Source: Daucus carota subsp. sativus (taxonomy: Eukaryota; Streptophyta; Magnoliopsida; Apiales; Apiaceae). From it: a DNA stretch of 64,000 bases. Numbering within the stretch: position 1 is the stretch's first letter; every line of letters begins with the position of its first letter. The stretch lies in assembly GCF_001625215.2 (NCBI RefSeq), contig NC_030387.2, positions 930,001 to 994,000 of the forward strand. The letters run 5' to 3'. Both the position numbers and the translations under genes were made by a program. Below are positions 38,236-49,664 of the stretch, piece by piece. Below the pieces are notes generated by a model that did not search any database, was not told the origin of the DNA, and was given only the letters and a program-made list of their open reading frames with translations.

Positions 38236-38305
38236 CATGCACATGCCACGAGGCCCACTACACTGCCACGTGCCGTACATGCAATCACCTTTCAGTTCTA
38301 TATAA
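38236..38305 (+). promoter_or_regulatory. Peroxiredoxin promoter: RY - ABRE/G-box - RY - TATA
   Basis: CATGCA (RY) at 38236-38241, CCACGTGCC (ABRE with a G-box core CACGTG at 38267-38272), a second CATGCA at 38278-38283, and TATATAA at 38299-38305. The start codon is 85 bp further on. RY boxes bind ABI3/FUS3-type B3 factors and ABREs bind ABI5-type bZIPs, fitting seed-maturation control of 1-Cys peroxiredoxins. Confidence 0.7.
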
Positions 38306-38389
38306 TAATCTACTTCTCGTACGCAACAAGGCACAATATTACAGATAATCGAAACATAAAATCGTTGTTCTGCAAAGAAGAGATCAGAC

Positions 38390-39403
38390 ATGCCGGGCCT
38401 TACAATCGGAGACACGCTCCCCAACCTCGAAATCGAGACTACCCATGGAAAGATGAAGCTTCATGACTATGTTGGTGATAGCTTCACCATCATCTTCTCT
38501 CACCCCGGTAATTACTATTTTTGTTATGGTATCCTGTAATTAGTATGTGACTGATACGAGAGTCTTGTGTACTCGTGATGTCGGTGTAGGTGATTTCACC
38601 CCGGTGTGTACTACTGAGCTGGGAGCCATGGCGGCGTATGCTAATCAGTTTGCTCAAAGAGGAGTCAAGCTGTTGGGACTATCTTGTGATGATGTTCAGT
38701 CTCACCACGAATGGATCAAAGATATTGAAGCATTTAATGTATGCACTCATATTTTACATGAATTTTCTTTTTATCTAACGTTATATTGTTATATTATGTG
38801 TTTGTTTGGCGAATCTTATTTTCGTGAATGATAGTTTATTTTTGAAGAAAAGTGCATGTAACTCTATTTATTTTCCGAGAATTATAGTTTATTTCTGGAA
38901 AAAAGTACTATGAATGTTGAAACTTTATAGTCTCTGATAAAATTGCGGTCTCTATAGAACTTAATCGTCCGAGTTTAAATATTTATGGGAATATTATGGT
39001 GCAGGGAGGGCACAAGGTGAATTATCCAATAGGGGCGGACCCAAAGCGGGAGATCATAAAGGAACTCAACATGGTGGATCCCGACGAGAAAGACTCCGCC
39101 GGGAACCACACTCCGTCCCGTGCTCTCCACGTAGTGGGGCCGGATAAGAAGGTGAAGCTGAGCTTTCTGTATCCGGCCAGCACGGGACGGAACATGGACG
39201 AAGTGGTGAGAGCTGTGGACTCGCTGCTCACAGCTGAGGCGACGAAGAAGAAGATTGCGACTCCAGCGAACTGGAAGAAAGGGGAGAAAGTGGTGATTGC
39301 ACCGAGTGTGGACAATGACGAGGCTAAGAAGATTTTTCCGCAGGGGTTTGATTCGGCGAAGCTTCCCTCTGGGAAAGATTATCTGCGTTTTACGAATGTC
39401 TGA
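38390..39403 (+). CDS. PER1: 1-Cys peroxiredoxin (PER1-type), 221 aa
   Basis: Reduces hydrogen peroxide and organic hydroperoxides; plant members are typical of embryo and aleurone and are reported in the nucleus. Exons 38390-38507, 38590-38738 and 39005-39403, all GT-AG, total 666 bases. The active-site motif PVCTTEL puts the peroxidatic cysteine at residue 46, with the HPGDFTP lead-in that marks the family; the conserved arginine region appears as [11 protein letters not shown]. The C-terminal extension ending [19 protein letters not shown] is usual for Prx6-type proteins, and a basic stretch near [15 protein letters not shown] may act in nuclear targeting (inference). Exon 3 is much more GC-rich than the surrounding DNA. 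Confidence 0.97.
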
Positions 39404-40226
39404 TAAATTTTATCAGTAAGATGAACTACTTTCGTTGAAGAAGTGAAGCTAGTAGTTGTGGCATATGTAATTGTAATCCTACTTAAGTTTATTTTGTTTT
39501 GTTGGCTATACCAAGGTCGTAAAAATCAGAACTCGAAATGAGTACTCGGAATGAGTTATCGGATTCGGGAAAAAATACGATCAGTCTCATTTGAAAAAAT
39601 AATTCAACTAAACTAATTTAACTGAATTAATTCAACTAAATTAATTTCTGAGTTCCGATTTTCATGATCATGCTACTTAATGGAATGACAAACGAGAGCA
39701 AAAACACAATTAACTTTACTTTTGCTTTGAGTACATAATGCTCTGTGTCTGGCAATGATTTGGGCTACTGGGACTCTTCTGTTCATGCTTTGAAAAGTTG
39801 CCGAAAAATTCTAAAGGGTAAATTCTAAAGGGACACTTTCAAGCTGTAGGACCAAAGTAAGCTGTCAAACGGTCTTACAGCACCGAATGTTGGAGAAATT
39901 TACGGAGACTCTTTACAGTTTCCACACCTCATCTCCCAGTTGATGTTTCAAGATTCACATATCGGTTCCACTCAATTGGTTTTTAAGTTCTCATTCAACA
40001 TTCCAACACTCCTGCAACTGGTTTTAAAACATTTTAGTCCCAACTCTTTGACTCTCTCAAAATCCTGATTCCGTCGAAGGCTGAAATCCTGACTCTGTCA
40101 CTCTAAAAATGCTGAATGCGTCATTATATAACGAAAGGCCGAAATCCTGACTCTGCATAATAGAAGCACCTGAGTCCCGACTCTCTCGAAATCCTGATTC
40201 CATCGCTGCATAACGGAAGCCTGGAG
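39404..40226. other. Intergenic: peroxiredoxin 3' side and leader of the WAK-type gene
   Basis: Bases 40040-40210 contain several loose copies of a cgaaatcctgactctg-like phrase directly upstream of the next start codon. No promoter element could be named with confidence. Confidence 0.5.
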
Positions 40227-41479
40227 ATGACATTCTCCAGATGCACCTTTTCCATAACAACTCTGCTGACCCTCCTCCACCTCCACTCCACACTTCCAGC
40301 CTCTGCACTCTCCCAATGCCGCACCACCTGCAACAACAACATCCCCATCCGCTACCCCTTCAGCATCGACGACGGCTGCGGCTCCCCCTCCTACCGCCAC
40401 ATGCTCAACTGCTCCGCCCCTGACCTCTTCTTCCTCACCCCCTCCGGCTCCTACAAAATCCAATCCATAGACTACACCAAACAAACCCTCACCCTCTTCG
40501 ACCCCGCCATGTCCACCTGCTCCATCCTCCAGCCCCACCACGACTTCATCATGTCCGACATTCAGTCCGTCATAATGCCACCCTCCCCCGACACCATCTT
40601 CGCCTTACTCAACTGCTCCATCGATTCTCCGGTGACAAATCACTACAAGTCCCTCTGCTTCAACTTCTCCGGCCACTCGTGCGACGAGCTCTACACGGGG
40701 TGTACCTCGTTCAGGCTGTTCCATCTGGCGGTTAATAGTACAATGCCGCCCTGTTGTTTCACAATGTACGATACTGTGAAGTACATGAGCATGAATATAT
40801 TGGATTGTACGCATTATACGACAATGTATAATACGGATAATTTGAAGGGAGTTGCGCCGGTGGATTGGGTCTACGGGATGAAGCTGTCGTATAGCTTGCC
40901 TGAGACGGGTTGCGAACGGTGTGGCAAGTCCGGCGGGACGTGTGGATTTGATGTAGAGACTCAGGGGATGCTCTGCATCTGCTCTGGTAACTCTAATGCT
41001 ACTAGAGAATGTGGTAAGACCTCTACTATGTTGTCGTTTTTCGGAGATAAATATCAAATTCATCACTCGTTTGGTTCAAATATATCAAATTAATCACACT
41101 TTTCAAAATTGACTCAATTTAGATACTACATCAATTTAGTCATTGACAGATGATTTATTTGATACAAAACTTTAATGTAATAATCAAATCTAGACAGTTT
41201 TGAAAAGAGTGACTATTTTGAAATATTTGAACCAGATGAGTTCAATCATATCTATCCCACGTTCTTTGTAACAAAATGGTCGATCACGGAAATTTAAATA
41301 TTTACGACAAAAGATCTAAAGAGGGGAATTCATATATGTATAAAGTGATGAATTTGTTGTTTTCAGCTTCAGCTTCAGGTAGTCTTGCGGAGAGCACTGG
41401 GGAGAGCCGAAGATTGTTTCCAATGTGGCAAGCATCACAGGCTTTGGTTGTGGGAACAGTATTACATGTGTTACTGTGA
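40227..41479 (+). CDS. Secreted WAK-type galacturonan-binding protein without kinase, 295 aa
   Basis: Exons 40227-41013 and 41379-41479 (GT-AG) total 888 bases. The N-terminus has a hydrophobic signal peptide (about residues 1-28). A GUB_WAK-type domain follows: cysteines in CRTTCNNNIPIRYPFSID and a later YRHMLNCSAP. A second Cys-rich part (about residues 125-255) ends in CERCGKSGGTCGFD, typical of the WAK-associated C-terminal domain that precedes the membrane in receptor kinases. Here the protein instead ends in a short hydrophobic tail (ALVVGTVLHVLL), so no kinase is encoded; the tail could be a GPI-anchor signal (inference). The family binds pectin fragments in the wall. Exon 1 is C-rich with strong codon bias unlike its AT-rich flanks. 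Confidence 0.82.
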
Positions 41480-42460
41480 TTGTCAAACTCATCTCAGTCC
41501 AATTTATTTGGCATCTTCATTGTCAGTCCATTAAGTTTGTAGATCATCATATTAGCAGTCATGTTATGTATGTACTCCGAGATTCAAAAGAAATGAAGGA
41601 TGATACTTTGTGACAATTTGAAACTCTTGGTCTCAACTCTGAACTCTTATATGTACATTTCAAAAGTATTTAGCCAGGAGTCGGGGAAAAAATACAGGGC
41701 CGTATGCGAAATTTCAAATTAAGATCCCTCAGTTTTTACTTTAATATAAAGTTAAATAAACTTTTAAATAAAATGAATTTTAAATATACATTATAAACAA
41801 GATGTATATATAAAAATTTAAAATTCAATAAAAATATGTTTTCCTGCATATTTTGTAAAAAACTCATTAACAACAATTCTAATTAAAGATTTCTGAGGGG
41901 ATTTCCATCGGTTTTCACCGGTGGAAAACCCCGATTACTTTTTTCCGTTTCTTGTTTGACATCTTGTTTTCCTTTCAATAAGTTCCCAATTTATTTGGAT
42001 TTTGTTAGTCTCTCCTTCTTGTGAGAGTTGGTTTTTGTTTTGGTGTGTTTTGATGTTCTCTATGACCGAGGTTATAGATCGGTATGATTTTCATTGGTTT
42101 GATTCAGATTTGAAGATTATTATGAAATCGCATCTATGGTCGATTGTTCAGAACAGTCAGGTGAAAGCCAATCGGGTGAAAATCAATCAGATGAAAACGA
42201 GTACATATATTCAAATTATTTTCAAATTGCTTAGTTGTCTCTCCAATAAGGAAGAATTCAACAACGATATAATTACATATTATATATATTATATATTATA
42301 TATATTTTTATAAAGACGAAATCTCCCGATTTTTGCCGGATCGTTCCCGGTTCGGGACAAGTATCAGTGGATTCAAACAATTTATAACATTAGGGGATCG
42401 GGAGAGGGATAATGTTCCCCAAACCCAAAATGACTCGATACTCAGATGCTTGCCGTAACC
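41480..42460. other. Intergenic region, AT-rich
   Basis: No gene recognised. Bases 42310-42460 (phrases with cccgattttt, gatcgggag, ccccaaacccaaaatgac) match a stretch near 53090-53210 and mark the start of the duplicated block. Confidence 0.5.
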
Positions 42461-43081
42461 CCTGGTTAATCTAGCTGAGCATCCGGATGGAACTGAATCT
42501 TCGGTTCTTTGCAAGTTCGGAAAGCTTGAAGAAAAATACTGGTACTTATCTAATGACTTACACCAACAATTATGTGATATAATTTTGTCCATCAAAAAGA
42601 ATCTAATAGCACATAATTCGTTTGCAATTAAGGTTCTAGGAGAACTGGTCGCTTAAGATATCACTATCAATTGCCATTTTTATGCCGATTGCATGACAAA
42701 CCAGTTCTTCAATATCTTGTAGTAGCAATAAAAGAGTAGACACCTTCATCATCAGTAGGTAACATACAACTTTTTTTTTTGTCACAAACTTGCAACTTGG
42801 AACCTCTCTTTGTATACACAACCACACAATCCACACAAAGTGAGAAAAGATATATAGGAAAAGCCTCCACTCAAATTCTGTTCATTTCTTGGTTCATGCA
42901 CTTAGAATCTCTCCTTTAAAAACTCTTGCTTTACACATAAGAAAACCACTTGATACTGTAATGTATTAGGAATTCATGATTCAGCCTACAAAACACAATG
43001 TAGCTCACGATCTTAGACTCAACAACAATGCTCTAGTTCAGTGAAAGATAAAAAAAAACAGGAAAAATCATATTTATGATC
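42461..43081. repeat. Duplicated NHL-gene promoter block that has lost its gene
   Basis: Bases 42461-42957 match 53213-53775 (shared phrases: tggtacttatctaat, gtccatcaaaaag, aatatcttgtagtagcaata, gagtagac, ttgcaacttggaacctctc/ aacaacttggaacctctc, catgcacttagaatctctcc, cacataagaaaaccact). Bases 42955-43081 match about 55727-55858 (tacaaaacacaat, cagtgaaagataaaaa, atttatgatctgccaag). The NHL coding sequence that lies between those two blocks at 53.8-55.7 kb is absent here. Confidence 0.8.
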
Positions 43082-43145
43082 TGCCAAGGCTGAAACACAG
43101 AGAGAGGTAAACTCAACTTCTACCAAACACAGTTAAAAAGAGTTA

Positions 43146-43446
43146 CTCCCTCCGTCCCGAAAAGATTGAACTGCTTTGACTTTCACGGAGATTAAGAAAA
43201 AGTAATAAAAAGGTTGAAAAGTTGGTAAAGTAGTGGGACCCATCAAAATTTTAATAATAGATTTGAGATAGTGGAGGAAAGTAGTGGGTGTAATAGTGTT
43301 TATATTATTATAGAATAGAGATAGTGGAAGAAAGTAGTGGATGTAATAGTGAAAAATAGTGTTCAAAAATAGTAAGTTTAATAGGTTCATTCTTTTTGAG
43401 ACGTCCCAAAAAGGAATAAGTGTCAATTAAAATGGGACGGAGGGAG
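43146..43446. mobile_element. Stowaway-type MITE, 301 bp
   Basis: Ends ctccctccgtcccgaaaaga and (reverse-complemented) ctccctccgtcccatttta, TA on both sides (43144-43145 and 43447-43448). It lies directly before a truncated TIR exon. Confidence 0.9.
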
Positions 43447-43479
43447 TAGAATATAAGAAAAATTATGTTTCTTAAGGCA

Positions 43480-44346
43480 AGGCCGTGGATGAGCTGGTCG
43501 AGATCAGGGAGTGTAATGGTACAAGTGGACTTGCGGTTATTCCTGTATTTTACAAATGTTGATAAAACCTGCTTGGGGAATCAACTTGAGACTTGTGCTG
43601 GAGGGTTTGGTCAATTGCAACAAACAGGATACGCGTCTAGTCAGAGTGGCAATTGAGGAGATTGCTGGTATGCCGGGATTAGATCTGAATAAGTTTGCGC
43701 CTAGGTAACCATCTTTTTCTAGCACTTTCTTGATAGTCAACTATTTTGCAGCTGGTCTGTGAAATAGTGGACTGCTAAAAAACAAAATTATGTTTATAAT
43801 ATAAGTTCCTGGTTCTACAAGTAAATTTGCAGAAATGAAGCCAAGTTTATCCAAAACATTACTGAGGTGGTTGCTGAGAACGCGCGATCTTTGAGACACA
43901 AGTTAGCAAAGGCTACTAAGGAATCAGCATCATGCTTTCCGCAAATTCAGAATGGGTATATGTTTGAAACCTTATTGTCCTCTATCTGATTGAGCTAGTT
44001 AAGTCTCTCTCAAATGCAAGATTTTCTTTTTGGTAATTGTAAATGAAAGATCGTTATTGAGGAAGCTGAGCTAATTCTACGGATTAATAAAAAGTAGTAT
44101 AATATCTCAATATATTAAGGATCACATAAGTTTTTAACTACAAGATCATGCAAAATTTATTTAAAAATTCAGACTCTGTTGTTTTATGAGGTTGTATCAG
44201 CAAATTCATTTGTGCTTAAAATAATGTTGGCAGCAATGAAGTTGAGAGTGTCCAAGAAATTGAAGAGAAAGTAACTGAAGTGAAGCTGATGCACAATAAA
44301 TGGTCAATCTATTTGTTCATCTTCGGATACAACTTCTCAGTGGAAT
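43480..44346 (+). pseudogene. Truncated TIR-domain gene, upstream copy
   Basis: Pieces of a TIR resistance-type gene. Segment 43480-43704 encodes the C-terminal half of a TIR domain (DELVEIRECNGTSGLAVIPV) but one extra base near 43550 shifts the frame to a stop. A short linker exon at 43833-43955 is open (EAKFIQNITEVVAEN). A third exon starts at 44234 (NEVESVQEIEEKVTEVKL) and is cut at about 44346, just before the TIR fold would begin, where viral-like sequence takes over. Exons at 50559-50775, 51586-51708 and 51967-52080 are closely related. Not functional as it stands. Confidence 0.8.
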
Positions 44347-45440
44347 CTGCAAGGTGCTTCTTTGGAATAATAGATCATTAAGGCATGCGTTGTTGCTAAA
44401 TTAACTTTTAGCTTGTCTTCTTCTTGAATGCCAAATAACTTATTGATTAAAATCAATAACTTAGTTTCAACAAGTTCTCTTAAATCATTCTTCTCCAGTG
44501 TAGGTTTTATTGCTTGGCTTGGAGAATAGATTTTTTCCTTGGCGGAACCAACCTGAATATAATGAAAAGGTTGATTAGCTGGACAAGCGTACTCTTCTTC
44601 ATTTTCCCGGCATATAATGGTACTGGTGGTTTTGATGAAGAGGTCCATCTCTTTTCCTTTAAGACAATTGCTTTTAAATGTCTGAACTGCCTTTATAAAT
44701 TCCTTAGGGAACCTAGAACTTTCCAAAAGGTTATTAGCAGGATAGACTTGTGCTAATAGTCCATATTGGTATGCTTCGTAGACCATGTCTGGCTCAGAAT
44801 TTGGATAGAAATTGAAGTAATTAACTAACATTCTTCTTGTCTGTGGTGAAGAAATGTCTACTAATGAATTCCTTTTGAGTAGCAATTCTTCCAAACAGAT
44901 AAAAATAATTAAAACCTGAATAATAAGTTTCAATGGTGTCTTCTTCCCGTCTATATCAATAGCTGCTGAGATTTTGGGATGTGTCCCAAAACAGTTTGCT
45001 AAAACTATCTTTTTGTTGAGTTACTGCCCTTGCGTAAGTCGGATGTAGTGCTTCCACAGAACTAATCAACTGAAGAGGTGGCTTGAGTTCTTGCTTAGTA
45101 TAAATATTTCCTACAACTTTTGCTTTAGCAAATGATTTATACTTCTTATGCTTGATGACTGAGAATCCTTTTACAACATTCTCGGTTATCTCCAATGTAG
45201 TGTATATTCTGCATTTGAACCATTAAACACAACACAATAGGCTTTGGGGCCTTTGTATCCGATCAGGATAACTGAACTTTGACCTTCAGTCTTTTTCGGG
45301 ACTTAAATTTAAATCAGAGGGTTTTACTAACGTTATGGAGGTTTAAACCTCAGTCTTGCTTTCTGGCAAAGCAACTGTCTTTAACGGATTTGTTATTTAT
45401 TTACCTGGAGCCGTTTGCTCAGGAATAGACTCATCTTTGT
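44347..45440 (-). pseudogene. Viroplasmin/transactivator-like copy 1, decayed
   Basis: Minus-strand copy related to the two below but more diverged. Open frames at 44956-45195 and 44337-44933 cover the viroplasmin-like segment and the part with YQYGLLAQVYPANNLLE, but they lie in separate frames. Upstream (45200-45440) the N-terminal region is broken by stops and shifts. Its 3' part is cut off at 44347, where it abuts the TIR exon. Confidence 0.55.
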
Positions 45441-45464
45441 TAATATACCTAAAAATCTATGTTA

Positions 45465-46848
45465 AACGAACCTAAAATCCTCTGTTTATAGGTATACGTT
45501 AATATACCTAAAAACCTCTGTTAATATACTTCGTCACCATCTTCAGAAATGAACAAAGATGAGTCTATTCTTGAGCAAACGGCTTCAAGTAAAGAAATAA
45601 CAAGTCCGTTAAACTCTGTTGCTTTTCCCGAAAGCAAGACTGAGGTTCAAACCTCCATAACGTTAGTAAAACCCTCTGATTTACATCTAAGGCTCAACAG
45701 GGGAATTCAAGTCCCTAAAAAGACTAAAGGGAAAACTTCAGCTATCCTGATCAGATACAAAGGCCATGGATGAGCTGGTCGAGATCAAGGAGTGTAATGG
45801 TACAAGTGGACTTGCGGTTATTCCTGTATTTTACAAATGTTGATAAAACCAGCTTGGAGAATCAACTTGAGACTTGTGCTGGAGGGTTTGGTCAATTGCA
45901 ACAAACAGGATACGCGTCTAGTCAGAGACAGGCAATTGATCACACCTCACAACAAATGGTTAATTCATCACCATCTTCAGAAATGAATAAAGATGAGTCT
46001 ATTCCTGAGCAAACGGCTCCAAGTAAAGAAGAAACAAATCCGTTAAAGGCTGGTGCTTTGCCAGAAAGCAAGATTGAGGTTCAAACCTCTATAACGTTAG
46101 TGAAACCCTCTGATTTAAATCTGAGGCCTGACGGGGGAATTCAAATCCCTGCAAAGAACGAACCTAAAATCCTCTGTTTATAGGTATACGTTAATATACC
46201 TAAAAACCTCTGTTAATATACTTCGTCACCATCTTCAGAAATGAACAAAGATGAGTCTATTCTTGAGCAAACGGCTTCAAGTAAAGAAATAACAAGTCCG
46301 TTAAACTCTGTTGCTTTTCCCGAAAGCAAGACTGAGGTTCAAACCTCCATAACGTTAGTAAAACCCTCTGATTTACATCTAAGGCTCAACAGGGGAATTC
46401 AAGTCCCTAAAAAGACTAAAGGGAAAACTTCAGCTATCCTGATCAGATACAAAGGCCATGGATGAGCTGGTCGAGATCAAGGAGTGTAATGGTACAAGTG
46501 GACTTGCGGTTATTCCTGTATTTTACAAATGTTGATAAAACCAGCTTGGAGAATCAACTTGAGACTTGTACTGGAGGGTTTGGTCAATTGCAACAAACAG
46601 GATACGCGTCTAGTCAGAGACAGGCAATTGATCACACCTCACAACAAATGGTTAATTCATCACCATCTTCAGAAATGAATAAAGATGAGTCTATTCCTGA
46701 GCAAACGGCTCCAAGTAAAGAAGAAACAAATCCGTTAAAGGCCGGTGCTTTTCCAGAAAGCAAGATTGAGGTTCAAACCTCTATAACGTTAGTGAAACCC
46801 TCTGATTTAAATCTGAGGCCTGACGGGGGAATTCAAATCCCTGCAAAG
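45465..46848 (+). repeat. 692-bp tandem repeat, two copies, viral-TIR chimera
   Basis: Units 45465-46156 and 46157-46848 are almost identical (for example MNKDESILEQTASS begins at 45549 and 46241; the ATGAGCTGGTCGAG TIR segment at 45770 and 46462). Each unit consists of a viral N-terminal segment, about 170 bp of TIR exon, and a second, related viral N-terminal segment. The open frame at 45770-46183 (and 46462-46947) runs through the TIR piece in a non-TIR frame into the viral part without a stop. Confidence 0.85.
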
Positions 46849-48046
46849 ACGAAAGTTCAAACTTCAGCTATCCCAACAGGATACAAAGGCCCTAAAGCTT
46901 ATTATGTGGTGTTTAATGGCTCAAATGCAGGTATAGGAGATAGCTGAGAAGGCTGTAAAAGGATTCTCAGGCATCAAGCACAAAAAGTACAAAACATTTG
47001 TTGAAGCAAGAGTTGCAGAAAATATTTGTACGACGCAAGAATTCAAGTCACCTCTTCAGTTGATAAGTTCTGTGGAAGCATTACAACCAACTTATGCAGG
47101 GGCTATAACCCACCAAAAGGGAAGTTCTAACAAAACTATTTTGGGACACATCCCAAAATCTCAGCAGCTGTTATCACAAACAGATGAAGATACTATTGAA
47201 ACTTATTATTCAGGTTTTAATTTTCTTTATCAATATGGAAGAATAGCCACTTAAAAGGAGTTCGTTAGCGAACATTTCTTCACTACAGATAAGAAGAATG
47301 TCAGCTACTTCAACTTCAACCCAAATGCTGATCCAGACATGATCTATGAAGCATACCAATATGGTCTATTAGCACAAGTTTATCCTGCTAATAACCTCTT
47401 GGAAATCTCTAAGTTCCCCAAGGAATTTAGAAAGACAGTCAAGACATTCAAAAATAATTGTCTTAAGGGAAAAGAAATCGAGCTCTTCATCAAGACTACC
47501 AGTACCATTATATGCTGGGAAAATCAATAAGAATGCGATTGTCCACCTAATCAACTGTTTCATTATATTCAGGTTGGTTTTGCCAAGGAAAAGATCTACT
47601 CTCCAAGCAAAGCAATGGAACCTACCCTGGAGAAAGAAGATCTAAGAGAATTTGCTGAGAATAAGTTATTGAGTTTAATCAGTAAGTTATTTAGCATCTC
47701 AAAAGAAGATAAGCTAAAAGTCAACTTAGCCACAACAAATGCCTTAATGACCTCTTATTCCCATAAAGGATTAAGTGAAGAAGACTATAACAAAGTTGTG
47801 GCTTTCAGAAGACAATTATTGCATAAAGATACTGTTGGAGCTCATAAGGAAATCTTTTGTAGGAAAAAGCAAAAGGAGGTGAACAAATTTGGCATTCAGC
47901 TCGAATGTCATATCTGCGGCATCATTACTCCAGACAAAGAATCTGGAAAAAGAATAATAGAAGATCCCTCTACTTCAGCAAAAGACAAAGAATTTTTGCC
48001 TAAAACGGAAATTCTGTATAAAGCAAAACCGGGAAGTCGGTTTTAG
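46849..48046 (+). pseudogene. Viroplasmin/transactivator-like copy 2, decayed
   Basis: Plus-strand copy. YYVVFNGSNAGI near 46894 is followed by a frame change near 46940, a stop near 47252, and another near 47528; the last frame (47615-48046) stays open to its natural end KAKPGSRF. Near the C-terminus, CHICGIITPD suggests a small metal-binding or disulphide pair. It mirrors copy 3. Confidence 0.6.
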
Positions 48047-48054
48047 TGGAGCAT

Positions 48055-48300
48055 CTACAGAAGAAAGCATCTACTTTTGGAGTGGAGCATCTTCAAAAGA
48101 AAGCATCTACTTTTGGACCATTTGGAAAAGAAAGTGGACCACTACTTTTGGCAAAATGAATGGACCACTACTTTTGGAAAAGAAAGTGGACCACTACTTT
48201 TTAAAAGCAAAGTGGAGCGTATTCTTTTGGAAAAGAATCTGCTTTAGCTTTAATAATGTATAGATCCTCGACCTTAGTCTATAAAAGGGGCGAGTTAAGT
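48055..48300 (+). promoter_or_regulatory. Pararetrovirus-type promoter, plus-strand copy
   Basis: TATAAAA at 48280-48286, preceded by four or more direct repeats of gtggaccactacttttgg/ggagcatctac-like units (48052-48235), an arrangement like enhancer repeats upstream of a caulimovirid full-length-RNA promoter. Whether it is active is unknown. Confidence 0.55.
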
Positions 48301-48586
48301 TTTAAGAAGGACATCGAATTTTGAGGCAGCAAACCCTGTATCAAAAATATTAGCAAGTGTCCATCAAATTATTTGTGAGTACACCTATTTAGGGTTCTAG
48401 TGATGTAGTAGAGTGACTGCTCTGGAAGCTAATAATTAGAGCTTGTAATAAGATTTTATGTTTTAATAAAAGTGATTTCTTTTACAATATCTAGTTAAAT
48501 GTCTAGTTCTTTAGCCACAAATCCTCATGAAGATTATCATCTTCATCATCCCCCTCTCTCAAAAAACTCATTCTAAGAGATACCTA

Positions 48587-48598
48587 GCTCTGATACCA
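48587..48598 (-). other. Primer-binding site complementary to initiator tRNA-Met
   Basis: The minus strand reads TGGTATCAGAGC, the standard plant reverse-transcription primer site. It lies about 830 bases downstream of the minus-strand TATA box at 49426-49432, consistent with the leader of a pararetroviral pregenomic RNA. Confidence 0.75.
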
Positions 48599-48674
48599 AG
48601 GGTGCGGATGAATAAAACAAGTAATCAAGTAATGAACTGGATTTATAAGAGATAAGGAGTAGGAACCTTGTCTT

Positions 48675-48989
48675 TCATTTGCAAAAAGCATGACACTGAG
48701 CAATACCATTACAACGATATTTCAATGTGACCATAACAGATTTGGCTCTTCGTTCTGCTCTTTGAATGTTTTCTTTGGAAGAATAATCTTCTCCAGGCTT
48801 TTGCTTGATGAGATTTATGATATCGGGGGCGGTATACAACTTCTCGTCATCGTTATTCATGATTCCTTCATGGACTGTACTCATGAATAGTTCTACTGCA
48901 ATATCAGTAGAAATTGGTATAGGATTTTCATCCTTTCGTAACAGCAGCCATGGCTGTTCGAGATTGTTAGTCTGAAAACTAATAATCAT
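48675..48989 (-). CDS. Small unidentified ORF in the viral-type leader, 104 aa
   Basis: Uninterrupted frame on the minus strand between the promoter and the primer-binding site. It contains STDIAVELFMSTVHEGIM and a basic segment ENIQRAERRAKSV. I do not recognise a domain. Leaders of this virus family carry short ORFs, usually shorter than this, so it may be a real viral gene, an old host insert, or chance. Confidence 0.3.
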   Translation of the reverse strand: MIISFQTNNLEQPWLLLRKDENPIPISTDIAVELFMSTVHEGIMNNDDEKLYTAPDIINLIKQKPGEDYSSKENIQRAERRAKSVMVTLKYRCNGIAQCHAFCK

Positions 48990-49425
48990 AATTTGAACAA
49001 ATTTGAATAATTTGAATAATATGAATTAATAGAATTCTAGAGATGTTTTTGTAGACTTCCTGATAAAAGCTTTTATCTGCCAAAGATTTTCTGAGAAATA
49101 AATTTCATTCTTTTACTAACATACCAGTTTCATCCAAGGATGCATCTTGCTTTCCCAAATGGCCTCCTGCATAAGCGGTAATAAAACAGCGACGACTGAT
49201 TCCCTTCAGGATTTAACCAGATATTGTAAAAGAAATCACTTTTATTAAAACATAAAATCTTATTACAGGCTCTGGATATTAGCTTCCAGAGCAGTCACTC
49301 TACTACATCACTAGAACCCTAAATGAGTTTCCTCACACATAATTTGATGGACACTTGCTAATATTTTTATATACAGGGTTTGCTGCCTCAAAATTCGATG
49401 TCCTTCCAAAAACTTAACCCGCCCC

Positions 49426-49660
49426 TTTTATAGACTAAGGTCGAGGATCTATACATTATTAAAGCTAAAGCAGATTCTTTTCCAAAAGAATACGCTCCAC
49501 TTTGCTTTTAAAAAGTAGTGGTCCACTTTCTTTCCAAAAGTAGTGGTCCATTCATTTTGCCAAAAGTAGTGGTCCACTTTCTTTTCCAAATGGTCCAAAA
49601 GTAGATGCTTTCTTTTGAAGATGCTCCACTCCAAAAGTAGATGCTTTCTTCAGAAGATGC
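49426..49660 (-). promoter_or_regulatory. Pararetrovirus-type promoter, minus-strand copy
   Basis: Mirror of the 48055-48300 promoter: TATAAAA reads on the minus strand at 49426-49432, with the same tandem accactacttttgg-type repeats upstream (49490-49650). The two promoters face each other across about 1.1 kb. Confidence 0.55.
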
Positions 49661-49664
49661 TCCA

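Noticed and set aside
40098..40541. Minus-strand frame rich in Gly, Val and Glu
   Set aside because: Shadow of the C-rich exon 1 of the WAK-type gene on the other strand.
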